Origin: Acidimicrobiales bacterium | GTDB lineage: Bacteria > Actinomycetota > Acidimicrobiia > Acidimicrobiales > Aldehydirespiratoraceae | Direction of reading: 5' to 3' | DNA length: 64,000 bases | NCBI GenBank assembly: GCA_033344915.1 | Contig: JAWPML010000001.1 | Span: 844,369 to 908,368 of the forward strand | Part shown: positions 42,432-49,434 of the stretch, one piece after another | Layout of the letters: every line of letters starts with the position of its first letter | Position numbering within the stretch: position 1 is the stretch's first letter | The notes under the pieces: model-generated | The model's input: the letters and a program-made list of their open reading frames with translations, nothing else | Database searches by the model: none | Told to the model about the DNA's origin: nothing | Translations under genes and position numbers: made by a program

Positions 42432-43591
42432 GCGATCACTCCTTCCTCGGCGAGGGCCGCGATGCGGGCGTCGTCGTAGCCGGCCGCGGCCAGCAGCTCG
42501 ACGGTGTCGGTGACGCTTCCCTCCCGCACGGGGTAGGGCCCGTCGGGTCGCGTCGTGCCCGCCCAGACGGGCCCGGTCTGGCGGAAGCGACCCTCGGTTT
42601 CGTGGTCGGCTTCGACGACCATGCCGCGCGCCACGTACTGCTGGTCGTCGATCGCCTCGGCCACCGTGTTCACGGGGGCCACGCAGCAGTCGGCCGGGCC
42701 GAGCCGGGCCGCCCACTCGTCGCGGGTCCTCGTGGCGAGCACGGCCGCGATCGCGGCGCGGATCTCGTCCTGACGGTCGTCGTCCATCTGCGCGTCCACG
42801 AACTGCTCGAGGTCGAGCTCGCGGCACAGGTTGCGCCAGAAGGCCGGCTCGATCGCGCCGACCGACAGGTGCCGCCCGTCGGCGCAGGTGTAGATCTCGT
42901 AGCAGGCGTACCTGCCGGTGAGGATGTAGTGCCCCGGGCCGGGCTCGGTACCGGTGGCGAGGTACTCGTCGACGTACAACGACATCAGGCCGAACGTGCC
43001 GTCGGCGATCGACACGTCGAGATACTCGCCCTCACCGGTGCGCTCGCGGCGCAACAAACCGGCCATGATCGCCATCACCGCGTGCATCCCGCCGGCGGCG
43101 ATGTCGGCCACCGTTGCGCCGGGGAGCGGCGGAGATCCGTCCGCCCGGCGGCCCGTGCAGTCGAGGTAGCCGGACACGGCCAGATAGTTGACGTCGTGGG
43201 CGGCCCAGGCGGACTGGGGTCCGCTCTGGCCGAAGCCGCTGGTCGAGCAGTAGACGATGCGGGGGTTGACGGCGCGCACGGCCTCGTAGCCGATGCCGAG
43301 CCGGTCGACGACGCCCGGGCGGAAGCTCTCGAGGACGACGTCGGCGTCGCGGGCGAGGGCGAGGAACGCCTCGCGGCCGTCGTCCGCCTTCAGGTCCAGC
43401 AGGGCCCGCTTCATGAGCCGATGCCCCGAGTAGGCGTAGTACGGCGGCGTGATCTGCACGCCCCCGTGCTTCGGTGTGGCGCCGAGCTTCACGACCTCCG
43501 CCCCGTAGTCCGACAGCATGCGCGACGCGCGCGCCCCGGGGCCGACCGAGGCGAAGTCGAGGACGCGGATGCCGTCGAGTGCTGGCGTCAT
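42428..43591 (-). CDS. CaiB/BaiF family CoA transferase (or 2-methylacyl-CoA racemase)
   Basis: Type III CoA transferase of 387 residues. N-terminal LDGIRVLDFASVGPGARASRML, then VVKLGATPKHGGVQ and the catalytic-Asp-containing region EYLDVSIADGTFGLMS are present. Members either move CoA between acids or act as alpha-methylacyl-CoA racemases (Mcr) that fix the stereochemistry of branched side chains before beta-oxidation. The latter would fit this operon. It lies 4 bp downstream of the dehydrogenase gene and 4-bp overlaps the hydratase gene. Confidence 0.87.
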   Translation of the reverse strand: MTPALDGIRVLDFASVGPGARASRMLSDYGAEVVKLGATPKHGGVQITPPYYAYSGHRLMKRALLDLKADDGREAFLALARDADVVLESFRPGVVDRLGIGYEAVRAVNPRIVYCSTSGFGQSGPQSAWAAHDVNYLAVSGYLDCTGRRADGSPPLPGATVADIAAGGMHAVMAIMAGLLRRERTGEGEYLDVSIADGTFGLMSLYVDEYLATGTEPGPGHYILTGRYACYEIYTCADGRHLSVGAIEPAFWRNLCRELDLEQFVDAQMDDDRQDEIRAAIAAVLATRTRDEWAARLGPADCCVAPVNTVAEAIDDQQYVARGMVVEADHETEGRFRQTGPVWAGTTRPDGPYPVREGSVTDTVELLAAAGYDDARIAALAEEGVIA

Positions 43592-43595
43592 GGAC

Positions 43596-44819
43596 TCAGA
43601 AGTTCTTCGGAAGCCCCATCGCCCGGCGGGCGATGATGTTCTTCTGGATCTCCGACGAACCGCCGCCGATCGTGTCGATCACGGTGTAGCGGTAGGTCGA
43701 CTCGGACCGGCCCTTCATCGGGGCGTCCTCGGTGTGGACCCGCAGCTGCGAGCCGGGGCCACCGATGTCCATCGCCGCATCAGCGAGCCGCTTCGACAGC
43801 TCGGTGGCGAAGAGCTTGTACTCGGACGCCTCCACGGTCGGCGGCTGGAAGCCCTCCTTGCCGGCCTTCACCGCGTGCTCCACCTTCACCGCCTCGGCCA
43901 CGAACTTCAGTCCCATGACCCGGGCGACCTCGGCGTCGGTGTGGAGCTTGGCGAGACGGGCCCGGATCCGCGGGTCGTCCTTGAGCGGCACGCCGTCGCG
44001 GCTCTCGGTGTTCACATAGTCCGTGAGCACGTCGAGGCGCTGGAGGATCGGCGACATCGTGAACATCGTGAAGCGCTCGAGATCGAGGGCCTGGCTGATG
44101 TAGCGAAAGCCGTAGTTGACCTGTCCGACGACATAGTCGTCCGACACGAAGACGTCGTCGAACCACACCTCGTTGGTGCGCTCGTCGCCCATCGTCCAGA
44201 TGCCGTTGATCGTGATGCCTTCCTGATCGAGGGGCACGAGCATGAGCGTGATGCCCATGTGCTTGTTGTCCGGATCGGTGCGGGCGCCGACCCAGTACCA
44301 CTCGGCGAAGTGGGCGGAGGTGGTCCAGGTCTTCTGGCCGTTGAGGAGCCAGCCGTCCTCGCCGGCGTCGCTCGTGATGCGCTCGGCCTTGAGCCGCATG
44401 GACGCCGCGTCGGACCCGGCGTCGGGCTCCGAGTAGCCGACCGCGAACTCGACGTCGTTCTCGAGGATCTGGGGCAGGAACTCGGCCTTGAGCTTGTCGG
44501 AGCCGTGGGCGATCAGCGTCTTGCCGATGATGCCGACGCCCTTGCCGATCTGGGGACCGCCCCGGCCGGCGAGCTGCTCGTTGAGGATGTATTCGTAGAC
44601 ACCCTCGCCGTCGGATCCGCCGTACTCCTCGGGCCAGGTGATGCCGAGCCAGCCCTTGTGGCCCAGCGACTTCATGAACGCCCGTCGCTTCGGCGTGTCC
44701 ACGATCTGCGCCATGTTCTCGCGGGTGACGTCGAAGACGTCGGGGTCGTCGTTGGCGTCGAGGAACTCCTTCACATCCACCGCGAACTGTTGTTGCTCCG
44801 GCGTGAACTCGAAGTCCAT
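43596..44819 (-). CDS. Acyl-CoA dehydrogenase, first gene of the acyl-CoA operon
   Basis: FAD-dependent acyl-CoA dehydrogenase, 407 residues. DFEFTPEQQQFAVDVKEFL opens the protein; GWLGITWPEEYGGSDGEGVYEYI, the FAD region FAVGYSEPDAGSDAASMRLKAER and the C-terminal IDTIGGGSSEIQKNIIARR follow. The second dehydrogenase of the operon (40298-41425) may be its partner. ATG 44819 has GGAAGGG 9 nt upstream and, 19 nt further up, a 19-bp palindrome that is probably the operator of the whole five-gene operon. Confidence 0.92.
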   Translation of the reverse strand: MDFEFTPEQQQFAVDVKEFLDANDDPDVFDVTRENMAQIVDTPKRRAFMKSLGHKGWLGITWPEEYGGSDGEGVYEYILNEQLAGRGGPQIGKGVGIIGKTLIAHGSDKLKAEFLPQILENDVEFAVGYSEPDAGSDAASMRLKAERITSDAGEDGWLLNGQKTWTTSAHFAEWYWVGARTDPDNKHMGITLMLVPLDQEGITINGIWTMGDERTNEVWFDDVFVSDDYVVGQVNYGFRYISQALDLERFTMFTMSPILQRLDVLTDYVNTESRDGVPLKDDPRIRARLAKLHTDAEVARVMGLKFVAEAVKVEHAVKAGKEGFQPPTVEASEYKLFATELSKRLADAAMDIGGPGSQLRVHTEDAPMKGRSESTYRYTVIDTIGGGSSEIQKNIIARRAMGLPKNF

Positions 44820-44837
44820 ACGGCACCCTTCCCAAGA

Positions 44838-44856
44838 ATCTGACGGTCCGTCAGAT
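44838..44856 (-). promoter_or_regulatory. 19-bp palindrome ATCTGACGGTCCGTCAGAT, candidate TetR-type operator
   Basis: Perfect 9-bp arms around one central base, 19 bp upstream of the ATG of the five-gene acyl-CoA operon. The 15-bp core CTGACGGnCCGTCAG recurs at 55421-55435, 20 bp before the CaiB gene. Two sites at the same distance from two functionally related genes point to a shared repressor. Confidence 0.8.
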
Positions 44857-44886
44857 ACTCGCACACCCCGCCCCCGGCTTCTTAAC

Positions 44887-44917
44887 CGAGAAGTGGTTGT
44901 CTCACGACCATTTCTCG
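44887..44917 (-). terminator. Stem-loop after the CaiB gene at 44933-46177
   Basis: Arms of 11 nt (CGAGAAGTGGT and ACCATTTCTCG) with one mismatch that allows G-U pairing, loop TGTCTCACG. It lies 16 bp after the stop of the upstream CaiB gene on the minus strand and before the promoter of the acyl-CoA operon; no U-run follows. Confidence 0.45.
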
Positions 44918-44932
44918 ACGCGGAACGCGGGG

Positions 44933-46177
44933 CTAGGCGGTCACGCCGGCGGCGCGGAGGGCGGCGAGGCGGTCGGCGTCGAGACCGAGTTCGGCGGCGA
45001 GCACCTCGTCAGTGTGTTCGCCGAGCCAGGGGACGCGGGTCTCCGGGCCCTGGGGCGTGCGGCTCATCTTGACCGGGTTGCCGGGGACGAGGATCGGGTC
45101 ACCACCGTCGGGGCGGGGGAGCTCGACCAGCATGTCGCGCACCGCGACGTGCTCGTCCTCGACGATCTCGCGACTCGAGTTGGATTCGCCGGCGGCGATG
45201 CCCTCGCCGGAGAGGATCGCGACGGCTTCGCGATGGGTCTTGTCGGCGGCCCAGGCCTCGATGCCGGGACGGATGATCGTCTCGAAGTGCTCCTGCCAGC
45301 CGGCACGGGTGGCGAACCGATCGTCGTCGAGCCACGCCGCGTTGCCGGTGATCTCGGCGACCTTCTCGAAGTGGTGCTCGCGCACGATCTGGAGGACGAA
45401 GTTCCCCTCACCCGCCGCGAACGTCTCCACGATGCCGACTCCCGAGCTCGCTTCGTCCGGGATGCCCATCGAGTAGAAGTTCGACACGATGTCCGTCATC
45501 GCCATGGTGGCATCGAGCATGGCGATGTCGATGTACTGGCCGAAGCCGGTCGTGTCCCGGTGACGAAGCGCCGCGAGGATGCCGACGACGCCGAAGAGCG
45601 CCGAGCTGATGTCGCCGAGGGCGCCGACCGGGTTCGCCATCGGGCGCCGCCCCGGACGCCGCTTGTACTCGTAGATGCCCGACATGCCTTCCACCACGGC
45701 GGCGTAGGCGGCGCGGTGCATGTAGGGCGAGGCGGGGTCGTTGCCGAAGCCGGAGACGGACAGGTACACGACGCCGGGGTGGCGGGCCGCCACGGCGTCG
45801 TAGCCGATCCCGAGGCGATCGGCGGTCCCGGCCTTGAAGTTCTCGCAGACGACGTCGAACCGTTCGGCGAGATCGAGGAAGAGCTCCACTCCCTCCGGTG
45901 CCTTGAGGTCGAGGGCGACACTGCGCTTGTTGAAGTTGTTCCGGAGGAACGTCGCGCCCACGGGACGTCCCTGTGGGTCGGGCATCGCCGGCACGGATCC
46001 GCGCCCGCTGTCGCCCATCGTCGGGTGCTCGACCTTCACGACCTCGGCCCCGAGCCGGGCCAGCAACTGGGTCGCGAACGGGAGCGCCGCCATCTGTTCG
46101 GCCGCGAGAATCCGCACGCCGGCGAGGGGCATCGGCTGGTCGGCGGGCTGGGGGTTGGCGACATCTCCGAGACGCAT
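44933..46177 (-). CDS. CaiB/BaiF family CoA transferase
   Basis: Type III CoA transferase/racemase of 414 residues from ATG 46177. Landmarks: MPLAGVRILAAEQMAALPFATQL, LGAEVVKVEHP and the Asp region FGQYIDIAMLDATMAM. The first 27 residues before MPLAGVRIL are poorly conserved, so a start at that Met is a reasonable alternative. It is one of three CaiB genes in the window and is separated from the acyl-CoA operon by about 110 bp with a stem-loop. The substrate is not determined; carnitine/crotonobetaine-type, formyl/oxalate-type and racemase-type cannot be told apart by eye. Confidence 0.85.
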   Translation of the reverse strand: MRLGDVANPQPADQPMPLAGVRILAAEQMAALPFATQLLARLGAEVVKVEHPTMGDSGRGSVPAMPDPQGRPVGATFLRNNFNKRSVALDLKAPEGVELFLDLAERFDVVCENFKAGTADRLGIGYDAVAARHPGVVYLSVSGFGNDPASPYMHRAAYAAVVEGMSGIYEYKRRPGRRPMANPVGALGDISSALFGVVGILAALRHRDTTGFGQYIDIAMLDATMAMTDIVSNFYSMGIPDEASSGVGIVETFAAGEGNFVLQIVREHHFEKVAEITGNAAWLDDDRFATRAGWQEHFETIIRPGIEAWAADKTHREAVAILSGEGIAAGESNSSREIVEDEHVAVRDMLVELPRPDGGDPILVPGNPVKMSRTPQGPETRVPWLGEHTDEVLAAELGLDADRLAALRAAGVTA

Positions 46178-46277
46178 TCGCTCAGTGTGGTGCCCCGAGT
46201 CGACGTCGTGCACTTCGGGCATCGGGATCGTGCCGCGGGGGATGGCGATGATCCTCACCGGCCGTGGCCGATTCCAC

Positions 46278-46283
46278 TACCCT
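46278..46283 (+). promoter_or_regulatory. -10 box TACCCT before the phosphatase gene
   Basis: TACCCT lies 9 nt before ATG 46293, consistent with a leaderless or nearly leaderless transcript; a Shine-Dalgarno sequence is absent. Confidence 0.4.
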
Positions 46284-46292
46284 GCGAAGCAT

Positions 46293-46832
46293 ATGGACAT
46301 CGGGGGACCACAGTACGCGGCGGTCGGCGGTGTGCACGCGGTGCCGGTGGCGAACGTGGCCGGCACGCTCATTCTGTGTGGTCTCGACGCGATCGGGCCC
46401 GATCCCGCCGCGCTGGTCGCGGTCGTCGAGGCGACCGCCGTCGTGTGCCTCCAGACCGAGACCGAGATGGCGCGCCGCTATCCGACCTATCTCGACTGGC
46501 TGGCCACGCCGGGCTCGACGAGCGTCGTCCATCTCCCGACCGAGGATCACCTGGTCACCGACGACGATGCCGTGGCCGATCTCGTGCTGGACATCCACCG
46601 GCGGATGTCGGCGGGCGGTCGGGTGCTCGTGCACTGTGGTGCCGGTTGGGGCCGCGCCGGCGTGATCGCCGTCCTCGTGATGTGCGCAGCGGGCGCCGAC
46701 ATCGACACCGCCCTGCGCGACCTCCGGCTCGCTCGACCCGCGGCCGGGCCGCAGTCCGCGGCCCAGGATCTTCAGGTTGCCCGGATCGCGCCGCGAGTGC
46801 GCGAGTCGGTCACTCCTCGCCGTAACGCTTGA
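46293..46832 (+). CDS. Dual-specificity / tyrosine phosphatase
   Basis: Cysteine-dependent phosphatase of 179 residues. The P-loop is HCGAGWGRAG (HCx5R) near residue 115, preceded by the general-acid loop HLPTEDHLVTDDD. Such proteins dephosphorylate tyrosine or phosphoserine/threonine in proteins, or lipids. The frame upstream of ATG 46293 extends through the divergent gene and is not translated. Its 3' end overlaps the convergent selenoprotein gene by 23 bp. The substrate is unknown. Confidence 0.85.
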   Translation: MDIGGPQYAAVGGVHAVPVANVAGTLILCGLDAIGPDPAALVAVVEATAVVCLQTETEMARRYPTYLDWLATPGSTSVVHLPTEDHLVTDDDAVADLVLDIHRRMSAGGRVLVHCGAGWGRAGVIAVLVMCAAGADIDTALRDLRLARPAAGPQSAAQDLQVARIAPRVRESVTPRRNA

Positions 46833-47076
46833 TGTCGCCGACGATGGCGGTGAAGAGGTCGAGCACCTCGCCCGGCTCCGCGTGGCGACCGGTCTCGGCC
46901 TTCGAGTAGATCAGCTCGCCGTCGACCACCACGTCGTAGACGCCCGATCCACCGGTCCTCAGGGTGAGGGACTCGATGACGTGCTGATAGTTGGACAGCA
47001 GATCAGCGGTCGCGCTCACGGCGCGACTCGAATAATCTCAAGGGACGCAGTAGGTGATCTCGATCGTGTGGGCCAT
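46810..47076 (-). CDS. SelW/Rdx-family selenoprotein (CVPU motif)
   Basis: Small thioredoxin-like redox protein of the SelW/SelT/SelH (Rdx) family, 88 residues. Reading from ATG 47076 gives MAHTIEITYCVP, an in-frame TGA at 47038-47040, then DYSSRAVSATADLL and the typical GGSGVYDVVVDGELIYSKAETGRHAEPGEVLDLF-type body (pattern). In relatives the motif is CxxC or CxxU; here it is C10-V-P-U13, so the TGA encodes selenocysteine. Using the internal GTG 47019 loses the active site. It follows the YbaK gene by 18 bp on the same strand, is divergent from the thiol peroxidase region and overlaps the phosphatase 3' end. A TACGCT box lies 6 nt before the ATG. A role in thiol or peroxide metabolism is inferred from the family. 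Confidence 0.93.
47009..47027 (-). promoter_or_regulatory. bSECIS-like hairpin after the UGA of the SelW-like gene
   Basis: In the mRNA, a perfect 7-bp stem GUCGCGC / GCGCGAC closes the 5-nt loop CGUGA. The loop begins 18 nt after the UGA and has G at its second position, fulfilling the bacterial SECIS rules. Confidence 0.88.
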
Positions 47077-47082
47077 GGCGTC

Positions 47083-47088
47083 AGCGTA
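47083..47088 (-). promoter_or_regulatory. -10 box TACGCT before the SelW-like gene
   Basis: TACGCT lies 6 nt before ATG 47076 on the minus strand, so the selenoprotein may have its own leaderless transcript in addition to readthrough from YbaK. Confidence 0.4.
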
Positions 47089-47094
47089 TCCGGC

Positions 47095-47565
47095 TCACCA
47101 ACCGGCAATGGGCGCGAATGTCGCGTCGAGCACGTCCGCCATCGCATCCGGCGCGACCGCGACCTCGAGTCCTCGACGACCGGCGCTGCAGTAGAGAACG
47201 TCGAGGGTCGTGGCCCACTCGTCGACGAAGGTCGGCACGGTCCGTTTCTGCCCGAACGGGCTGATGCCTCCGACCACATAGCCGGAGCGGCGCTCGGCGA
47301 CGTCGGGCGCCGCCATGGTCGCCCGCTTGTGCCCGGCGGCCCTCGCGATCGCCTTCAGGTCGAGCATCGCCCCGACGGGAACGACGCCGATCGCGAAACT
47401 CGCGTCCTCGAACTCGACCATGAGCGTCTTGAAAACCGACTCGGGATCGACGCCCAGCGCCTCGACGGCCTCCTCGGCGTAGCTCGGGTGAGCGGGGTCG
47501 TGCTCGTAGTCGAACACCTCGTGGGCCACGCCGGCGGCCCGGAGCATCTCGATCGCCGGAGTCAC
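47095..47565 (-). CDS. YbaK/EbsC-family aminoacyl-tRNA deacylase
   Basis: Trans-editing protein of 156 residues that removes mischarged amino acids from tRNA (Cys-tRNA-Pro for YbaK, related specificities for others). Conserved segments are VFKTLMVEFEDASFAIGVVPVGAMLDLKAIARAAG (pattern) near residue 50 and YVVGGISPFGQKRTVPTFVDE near residue 100. GTG 47565 begins a typical N-terminus (VTPAIEMLRAAGVAHEVFDYEHDP). It lies upstream of the SelW-like gene. Proofreading of tRNA next to a selenoprotein gene is probably a coincidence of position, not function. Confidence 0.87.
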   Translation of the reverse strand: MTPAIEMLRAAGVAHEVFDYEHDPAHPSYAEEAVEALGVDPESVFKTLMVEFEDASFAIGVVPVGAMLDLKAIARAAGHKRATMAAPDVAERRSGYVVGGISPFGQKRTVPTFVDEWATTLDVLYCSAGRRGLEVAVAPDAMADVLDATFAPIAGW

Positions 47566-47580
47566 CGTGTCATCCTGCCA

Positions 47581-47600
47581 AGCCGGTGCGCATGCCGGCT
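47581..47600. promoter_or_regulatory. Inverted repeat in the YbaK-Tpx divergent gap
   Basis: AGCCGG and CCGGCT, 6-bp arms with an 8-nt spacer TGCGCATG, in the 85-bp gap between YbaK and the thiol peroxidase gene. It could be an operator for a redox-responsive regulator, but no family motif is recognised. Confidence 0.35.
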
Positions 47601-47650
47601 CGGGTTTCGTGTAGAAAGCTCCTCGTTCACCTTCCCGACGACAGGACCGC

Positions 47651-48148
47651 ATGGCTGAGATCACCCTCGGAGGCAACCCCATCCACACCAACGGCGAGCT
47701 GCCGACGGTCGGATCGGCGGCGCCGGCGTTCACCCTGACGAAGGCCGACTTCAGCTCGGTCTCCAGTGCCGAACTCGCCGGCCAGGCGATCGTGCTGAAC
47801 ATCTTCCCGTCGATCGACACGGGGATCTGTGCCACCAGTGTGCGGACGTTCAACGAGCGCGCCGCTGACCTCGACGCCACCATCCTGTGCGTCTCGGCCG
47901 ACCTGCCGACGGCGGCGGGTCGGTTCTGCGGGGCCGAGGGAATCGAGAACGTGGCGACGGCCTCCACCTTCAAGAACCCCGAGGTGCTCGACGACTACGG
48001 CGTGCGGATGACCGACGGCAAGCTGGAGGGCCTGGCCGCCCGGTCCGTCGTGGTCATCGGCGCGGACGGCTATGTCTCCCACGCCGAGCTCGTCCCCGAG
48101 ATCGCCCAGGAGCCCGACTACGACGCCGCGATCGCCGCGCTCGGCTGA
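47651..48148 (+). CDS. tpx: Thiol peroxidase (Tpx, atypical 2-Cys peroxiredoxin)
   Basis: Reduces hydroperoxides with thioredoxin as electron donor, in the cytoplasm. Protein of 165 residues with PSIDTGICATSVRTFN (peroxidatic Cys60) and RFCGAEGIENVATAS (resolving Cys93), the fixed pair of Tpx enzymes. N-terminal AEITLGGNPIHTNGELPTVGSAAPAFTLT matches Tpx as a family pattern. Unlike its neighbour the SelW-like protein it uses ordinary cysteine at the catalytic site. The gene is followed after 35 bp by the P450 gene. Confidence 0.95.
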   Translation: MAEITLGGNPIHTNGELPTVGSAAPAFTLTKADFSSVSSAELAGQAIVLNIFPSIDTGICATSVRTFNERAADLDATILCVSADLPTAAGRFCGAEGIENVATASTFKNPEVLDDYGVRMTDGKLEGLAARSVVVIGADGYVSHAELVPEIAQEPDYDAAIAALG

Positions 48149-48169
48149 TCCCCCGGGGCCATGACCGAC

Positions 48170-48175
48170 TAACGT
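48170..48175 (+). promoter_or_regulatory. -10 box TAACGT before the P450 gene
   Basis: TAACGT lies 8 nt before ATG 48184; no ribosome site is visible, so a leaderless start is likely. Confidence 0.45.
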
Positions 48176-48183
48176 CCGGCGCC

Positions 48184-49434
48184 ATGACGACGATTCCGCC
48201 GCTCGACGAGATCGACCTCTCCGGCATGGAGTTCTGGGAGCTCTCCCAGGCCGATCGCGCCGAGGTGTTCAAGCAGTTCCGGGCCCAGGACCCGTTCCCG
48301 TTCTTCGAGGAACCGGAGAACCCGCTGGGTCCGAACGGGCCCGGCTACTACGTGCTGACCCGCCACGCCGACGTGGTGACCGCCAGCAAGACGCCGGAGC
48401 TCTTCTGTTCGGGCCAGGGGGCGACGGGGCCGCTCGACCAGGGCGAGCAGGTGAACGAGTTCTTCGGCTCGATGATCAACATGGACGACCCGAAGCACAA
48501 GCGGCTGCGGGGCCTGGTGTCGGCGGGGTTCACGCCGCGTCAGCTGGAGCGGGCGATGGACGCGGTGGAGCAGGCCGGCATCGAGCTGGCATCCCGCCTG
48601 CGCGAGAAGGGCGAGTTCGATTTCGTGCAGGACTACGCGGCGCCGCTGCCGCTCAAGATCATCTGCGACATGATGGGCATTCCCGAGAGCCAGTACGGCT
48701 TCGTCCTGGAACAGTCGAACATCATCCTGGGGGCGAGCGATCCCGACTTCGCCCAGGAGGGCGACGACCTCCTCGGCATGGTCATGGGGGCCGGAATCGG
48801 CCTCGCCCAGCTGATGGGGGAGCTCGGCGCCCAGCGGCTCGAGAACCCAACCGACGACCTCACGACCGCACTCATGACCGCGGAGCTCGACGGCGAACGA
48901 CTCACCGAGCAGGAGCTCGCCTCGTTCTTCATCCTGCTGCTCGTGGCCGGCAACGAGACCACCCGCAACGCGATCAGCTGGGGTCTGCACTTCCTGACCG
49001 AGAACCCCGACCAGCGGGCTCTCTGGGAGGACGACTTCGACGGCCTCGCCCCGACGGCGGTCGAGGAGATCGTGCGGCTCGCGTCGCCGGTGATCTCGAT
49101 GCGCCGCACGGTGACGACCGATGGTGCCGAGCTCGGTGGCCGCACCTGGAACGCGGGCGACAAGTTGATCCTGAGCTACTGGGCGGCCAACCGTGACGAG
49201 GCCGTGTTCGCGGATCCGCTCCGGTTCGACCTCACCCGCAAGGACAACCCGCAGGTCGGCTTCGGCGCTCCCGGGCCTCACTTCTGCCTCGGCGCCCACC
49301 TCGCCCGTCGCGAGATCACCGTGGCGTTCCGTGAGCTGTTCAAGCAGGTGCCGACGATCCATGCCACGGGCGATCCCGCAGTGCTGCGCAGCAGCTTCAT
49401 CAACGGCGTGAAGCGGCTCCCCGCCGCGGTCTAG
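48184..49434 (+). CDS. Cytochrome P450
   Basis: Heme monooxygenase of 416 residues, soluble bacterial type. The heme loop is FGAPGPHFCLGAHLAR with the axial Cys near residue 368; the I-helix oxygen-activation motif is LLVAGNETTRN; the ExxR motif is EEIVR in LAPTAVEEIVRLASPV. The whole pattern (FGSMINMDDPKHKRLRGLVSAGFTPRQL) resembles the CYP124/CYP125/CYP142 group that hydroxylates sterol or branched-chain lipid side chains. A ferredoxin or reductase is not encoded next to it. It is convergent with, and overlaps by 4 bp, the APH-like kinase gene. Confidence 0.92.
   Translation: MTTIPPLDEIDLSGMEFWELSQADRAEVFKQFRAQDPFPFFEEPENPLGPNGPGYYVLTRHADVVTASKTPELFCSGQGATGPLDQGEQVNEFFGSMINMDDPKHKRLRGLVSAGFTPRQLERAMDAVEQAGIELASRLREKGEFDFVQDYAAPLPLKIICDMMGIPESQYGFVLEQSNIILGASDPDFAQEGDDLLGMVMGAGIGLAQLMGELGAQRLENPTDDLTTALMTAELDGERLTEQELASFFILLLVAGNETTRNAISWGLHFLTENPDQRALWEDDFDGLAPTAVEEIVRLASPVISMRRTVTTDGAELGGRTWNAGDKLILSYWAANRDEAVFADPLRFDLTRKDNPQVGFGAPGPHFCLGAHLARREITVAFRELFKQVPTIHATGDPAVLRSSFINGVKRLPAAV

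Noticed and set aside
46810-47019. SelW-like gene starting at GTG 47019
   Set aside because: It would lack the first beta-strand and the CxxU redox motif that define the family; the full frame with TGA read as Sec restores both.
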